DNA of 64,000 bases, from assembly GCA_000752215.1 (NCBI GenBank), contig CCFG01000011.1, forward strand, positions 405,183-469,182, read 5' to 3'. This stretch comes from a bacterium MS4 (GTDB taxonomy: Bacteria > Bacillota > Clostridia > Oscillospirales > Acutalibacteraceae). The notes under the pieces were generated by a model. It did not search any database. It was not told the DNA's origin and saw only the letters and a list, made by a program, of their open reading frames with translations. Made by a program: the position numbers and the translations under genes. Numbering within the stretch: the first letter of the stretch is position 1; every line of letters starts with the position of its first letter. Of this stretch, positions 61,096 to 64,000 are shown in pieces.

Positions 61096-61202
61096 TTTTA
61101 ACATATGTTTTTCCGGAACGCAACAGGCAAAGACCAGAATTATGAAAAAATTCACAATTCGCGGCAATTTTCGCAAGCTAAAATTGTTAAATAATTATCT
61201 TA

Positions 61203-61300
61203 CAGCAATTCCATTTCGGTTTGCGAGACAAAGGACGTCACTCCCCCGCCTTCGGCGGGGGAGTGACGCAAGCTTGTTACAGAATCAACTGGAAATGATG
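61203..61300. repeat. Dispersed hairpin repeat, copy C
   Basis: The 98-bp copy has the family ends, but its apex stem reads GTCACTCCCCCGCC/GGCGGGGGAGTGAC. Compared with copy B two base pairs have changed on both strands, keeping the pairing. It sits in the 460-base gap between the wall hydrolase and murF. The rest of that gap holds two shorter hairpins (61321-61342 and about 61384-61402). Confidence 0.82.
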
Positions 61301-61320
61301 TATTTCTGGAAACTAAAGTG

Positions 61321-61342
61321 GCGGACTAAAAAAGTCCGCCGC
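61321..61342 (-). terminator. Hairpin with T loop downstream of murF
   Basis: GGCGGACT and AGTCCGCC form an 8-bp stem around an A/T loop, about 120 bases after the murF stop on the minus strand. It is a possible terminator; no gene lies between. Confidence 0.45.
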
Positions 61343-61462
61343 AGGAGAATGCCGAAAAAGAGAAGTGACGCGCCCAGCGCGCCGGAGGGAGTTAAAACTC
61401 CTTCAGTCAGGCCTTGCCTGCCAGTTCCTTCAAAGAGGGAGCCAAAATAGGAGACCGTTCTT

Positions 61463-62821
61463 TTAAAGCAGGGCTTTGACGATCTGATCGGTTTTCATTC
61501 CGCGGGAACCTTTAACAAGCACCACATCTCCCCCGGTCAGAAGGGATTTGAGCTTTGCAATCGCTTCCGCGTTGTCTCCAAAGGAATAGCAGACGAAATC
61601 CGGATTGACACTGCGCGCCCCTTCGGCGATTTCTCTGGCCCGTTCGCCGACCGTCAGCACGATATCCACCTCCGCCCGGGCGGCGTAAGCGCCCACGTCA
61701 AAATGCGCCTGCTGAGAGAAATCGCCAAGCTCCAGCATATCGGCCAGCACCGCGATGCGCTTGCCCGTATGGAAGCCGCACAGGACGTCGACGCTGCCTC
61801 TGATCGCGTCGGGGCTGGCATTATAGGAATCGTCGATGATCGTGACATCGTTGACGTGATGGATCTGCTGGCGCATGGCAAGGGGACGGTACTCCGCAAG
61901 CTTTGCAGCGGCCTTTTCCATCGGAACGCCGAGCGTTCTGGCAACCGCCAGGGCAGCCAGCGCGTTGGTCACGTTATGAAGGCCCAGCGCCGGAAGCTCC
62001 ACCTCGCAGGACCCGCCCGGCATTACCAGAGTGAACCGGGTCGACGAGGACGCCGTACGGATATTTTCCGCCCGGAAATCGCACCAGGAGGCGGTGCCGA
62101 ACCAGACGATTTTGATTCCCGGTTTTCCGCGCAGACCCGCAAGGAGCGCGTCGTCCCCGTTCAGAAACAGGATGGAATCCTTATGGAAGCAATCGGTAAT
62201 ATGCAGCTTTTCGTTCAGAATATTCTGCTGCGTTTTGAGCTGCTCAATATGGGAAATGCCGATATTGGTCATAACGGCATAGTCCGGCGCGGCGATCTGC
62301 GCCAGACGGCTCATTTCCCCGAAATTGCTCATCCCCATCTCCACCACGGCGGCCTGATGCCTGTCGGAAACCCGGAACATGGTCAGCGGAAGCCCGATCT
62401 GGCTGTTATAATTTCCCTCGGTCTTCATCACGTTGAACGAGCCGGAAAGCGCGAGGGCGACCATTTCCTTTGTGGTCGTTTTGCCTACGCTTCCCGTAAT
62501 TCCGACAAACGGGATGCGGAACCGCTGCCGGTAAACGGCCGCGATCCTCTGCAGGGCCTGTTCCGTGTTCTGCACGCGGATCCACGCGTGGGAATCGATC
62601 ATCCCGTCGTGCTCCTGTGTGAGCGTTGCGGCGGCCCCCGCCGCAAAAGTCGCATTGATAAACGAATGGGCGTCCGTCCTTTCCCCCACGATGGGGACAA
62701 AGAGGGTGCCGAACTGGATTTTTCGGCTGTCCGTACTGACCGACGTGATCAGGGTATTGGGATCGCCGCAGAGCAGCTTCCCGCCGCAGGCGGCGATAAT
62801 TTCTCCAACTGTCATTCTCAT
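61463..62821 (-). CDS. murF: UDP-N-acetylmuramoyl-tripeptide--D-alanyl-D-alanine ligase MurF
   Basis: MurF adds D-Ala-D-Ala to the UDP-MurNAc-tripeptide. The 452-residue protein has the three Mur ligase domains. The N-terminal domain has FVPIVGERTDAHSFI, the ATPase has GITGSVGKTTTKEMVA and MGMSNFGEMSRL, and the C-terminal domain starts near NDVTIIDDSYNASPD. It follows murE by eight bases. Confidence 0.96.
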   Translation of the reverse strand: MRMTVGEIIAACGGKLLCGDPNTLITSVSTDSRKIQFGTLFVPIVGERTDAHSFINATFAAGAAATLTQEHDGMIDSHAWIRVQNTEQALQRIAAVYRQRFRIPFVGITGSVGKTTTKEMVALALSGSFNVMKTEGNYNSQIGLPLTMFRVSDRHQAAVVEMGMSNFGEMSRLAQIAAPDYAVMTNIGISHIEQLKTQQNILNEKLHITDCFHKDSILFLNGDDALLAGLRGKPGIKIVWFGTASWCDFRAENIRTASSSTRFTLVMPGGSCEVELPALGLHNVTNALAALAVARTLGVPMEKAAAKLAEYRPLAMRQQIHHVNDVTIIDDSYNASPDAIRGSVDVLCGFHTGKRIAVLADMLELGDFSQQAHFDVGAYAARAEVDIVLTVGERAREIAEGARSVNPDFVCYSFGDNAEAIAKLKSLLTGGDVVLVKGSRGMKTDQIVKALL

Positions 62822-62829
62822 ACTATCAC

Positions 62830-64000
62830 CTATATTTTTCCGTTGATAATATCCGCGATAACCTCGCGTTCATCCAAATGATATTTGACGCCCTGAATTT
62901 CCTGATAATCCTCGTGGCCTTTGCCCGCAAGGACGACGATATCGCCGTCTTCGGCGTTCTCCATGCAGTATTTGATCGCTTCCTTACGGTCGGGAATGAC
63001 CACATATTTTCCGTCCGTTTTGGCGATTCCGACCTTGATGTCCTCAATGATGTCCATGACATCCTCGTAGCGTGAATTATCCGCCGTAATGACGGAAAGG
63101 TCGGCGAGCTTTCCGCTGACCTCGCCCATTTCATAGCGGCGGGAACGCGCGCGGTTTCCCCCCGCGCCGAACATGCAGATCAGGCGGTGCGGATGGTACT
63201 CGCGCAGAGTCTCCAGAATATTTTCCATGCTCAGCGCATTGTGCGCGTAATCGATCAGCAGAGTATAATTTCCGGGAACACTGACCGGTTCTACCCTTCC
63301 CTTGACCTTGACCGTGTTCAACCCTTCGGCAATCGCCTGCGGGGTCACGTCAAAATGGCGGCAGACCGCCGCGGCCGCAAGCGCGTTGTAAACGCTGAAC
63401 CGTCCTGGGATATCCACGTCCACGCCGAAGGCAAGCTGACCTTCAAGGTCAAAATGAACGCCGAGATAACCCGGGCGCGAAATAAGCTTTTCATTGCCCG
63501 CACGCAGGCCAGCCTCCTGTGAAAAGCCGTAGGTCTCGATCGTACAGGTATGGCCTTCTATAATTCCCGTGTAATTTTCATCGTCTATATTGATAATACC
63601 GGTCCGGCACTGCCGGAACAGCATGCTTTTGCACTGCAGGTACTCTTCCAGCGTTTTATGCTCGTTGCCGCCGATATGGTCGGGCGAAAAATTGGTGAAC
63701 AGCCCGATGTCAAAGAGAAAGCCCGACACACGGTGGTCCTTGAGCCCGATGGAAGAGGCCTCGATCACGGCGGCTTTGCAGCCGCTGTCCGCCATTTTGC
63801 GCAGGAAACGCTGCACATCGTACGATTCCGGAGTGGTGTTATTCGTCTGAATCACTTCGTCACCGACAACCGTCCCGATGGTCCCGATGATGCCGGTCTT
63901 AATTCCGCCCGCCTCAAGAATGGAACGGATCATATAGGAAACCGTCGGTTTGCCCTTCGTGCCGGTAATGCCCACCCCGCGGAGCTGATCGGCGGGGGGG
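62830..64000 (-). CDS. murE: UDP-MurNAc-tripeptide synthetase MurE (5' end beyond the window)
   Basis: MurE adds the third amino acid of the stem peptide. At least 390 residues are present, including ADQLRGVGITGTKGKPTVSY, NNTTPESYDVQRFL, FTNFSPDHIGGNEHKT and FGAGGNRARSRRYEMGEV. The diamino-acid motif reads DNSRYED instead of DNPR-E, which is still close to the meso-diaminopimelate type. The ATP loop reads GTKGKP where the family has GT(N/K)GKT, one base different (CCG for ACG). The start and UDP-binding domain lie off the window. Confidence 0.92.
   Translation of the reverse strand, partial: PPADQLRGVGITGTKGKPTVSYMIRSILEAGGIKTGIIGTIGTVVGDEVIQTNNTTPESYDVQRFLRKMADSGCKAAVIEASSIGLKDHRVSGFLFDIGLFTNFSPDHIGGNEHKTLEEYLQCKSMLFRQCRTGIINIDDENYTGIIEGHTCTIETYGFSQEAGLRAGNEKLISRPGYLGVHFDLEGQLAFGVDVDIPGRFSVYNALAAAAVCRHFDVTPQAIAEGLNTVKVKGRVEPVSVPGNYTLLIDYAHNALSMENILETLREYHPHRLICMFGAGGNRARSRRYEMGEVSGKLADLSVITADNSRYEDVMDIIEDIKVGIAKTDGKYVVIPDRKEAIKYCMENAEDGDIVVLAGKGHEDYQEIQGVKYHLDEREVIADIINGKI

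Noticed and set aside
61142..61450. Open frame of 102 codons spanning repeat C
   Set aside because: It runs through the palindromic repeat, is very basic and low in complexity, and has no ribosome site; the frame is a by-product of the repeat.
63990..64000. Run of seven Gs at the window end as a biological feature
   Set aside because: It lies at the edge and could be a sequencing or assembly end effect; it falls within the murE frame.

Overview
The window reads as chromosomal DNA of a moderately GC-rich, endospore-forming member of the Clostridia, most plausibly an Oscillospiraceae/Ruminococcaceae-type organism. The evidence is spo0A next to spoIVB, murE/murF/murB, hprK-rapZ-whiA-dnaE-pfkA, cdaA-cdaR and CBO0543-type membrane proteins. 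The genus cannot be fixed from sequence alone.

Layout. 1-9.2 kb (minus strand): miaB, a RicA/YmcA-like gene, mutS, a GNAT acetyltransferase, mutL and the start of miaA (tRNA modification and mismatch repair), preceded by a glycosyltransferase and a TetR regulator. 9.35-20.8 kb: tRNA-Ala(GGC) followed by an 11.3-kb integrated element bounded by an 11-bp repeat of the tRNA 3' end. It carries an HNH nuclease, Vsr and a C5-cytosine methyltransferase. It also has a rolling-circle Rep and an FtsK-like ATPase, several XRE regulators with palindromic operators, a secreted RCC1-repeat protein and a large serine recombinase. 20.9-24.7 kb: LysR regulator divergent from an MFS carboxylate-type transporter and a CoA-transferase. 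24.8-31.1 kb: three CBO0543 membrane proteins, a CBS protein, small proteins, an ECF S component with coaX (pantothenate uptake and phosphorylation) and an APC permease. 31.1-37.2 kb: a candidate structured RNA, many microprotein genes, a cold-shock protein and a zinc-ribbon protein with terminator-like leaders, an oxidoreductase, an HD-GYP protein, an amidase and a ComFB-like protein.

37.2-52.8 kb (mostly minus): pfkA, dnaE, whiA, rapZ, murB, a PHP hydrolase, hprK; cdaR-cdaA; a cysteine-desulfurase-like enzyme with a DUF3343 partner; ispF-ispD; a thioesterase. 52.8-64 kb (minus): spo0A, spoIVB, a potABCD polyamine transporter, an NlpC/P60 wall hydrolase preceded by a WalR-type box, murF and a 5'-truncated murE.

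Most interesting points: (1) the element's reconstructed attP has inverted arms, and the recombinase C-terminus is completed by chromosomal DNA, so the protein tail should change on excision; (2) four dispersed copies of a ~98-bp hairpin repeat show compensatory base changes; (3) Spo0A has an atypical receiver domain; (4) two microprotein genes share a WWWF motif, and several small genes have structured leaders. All functional calls come from motif recognition by eye; no database search was run.
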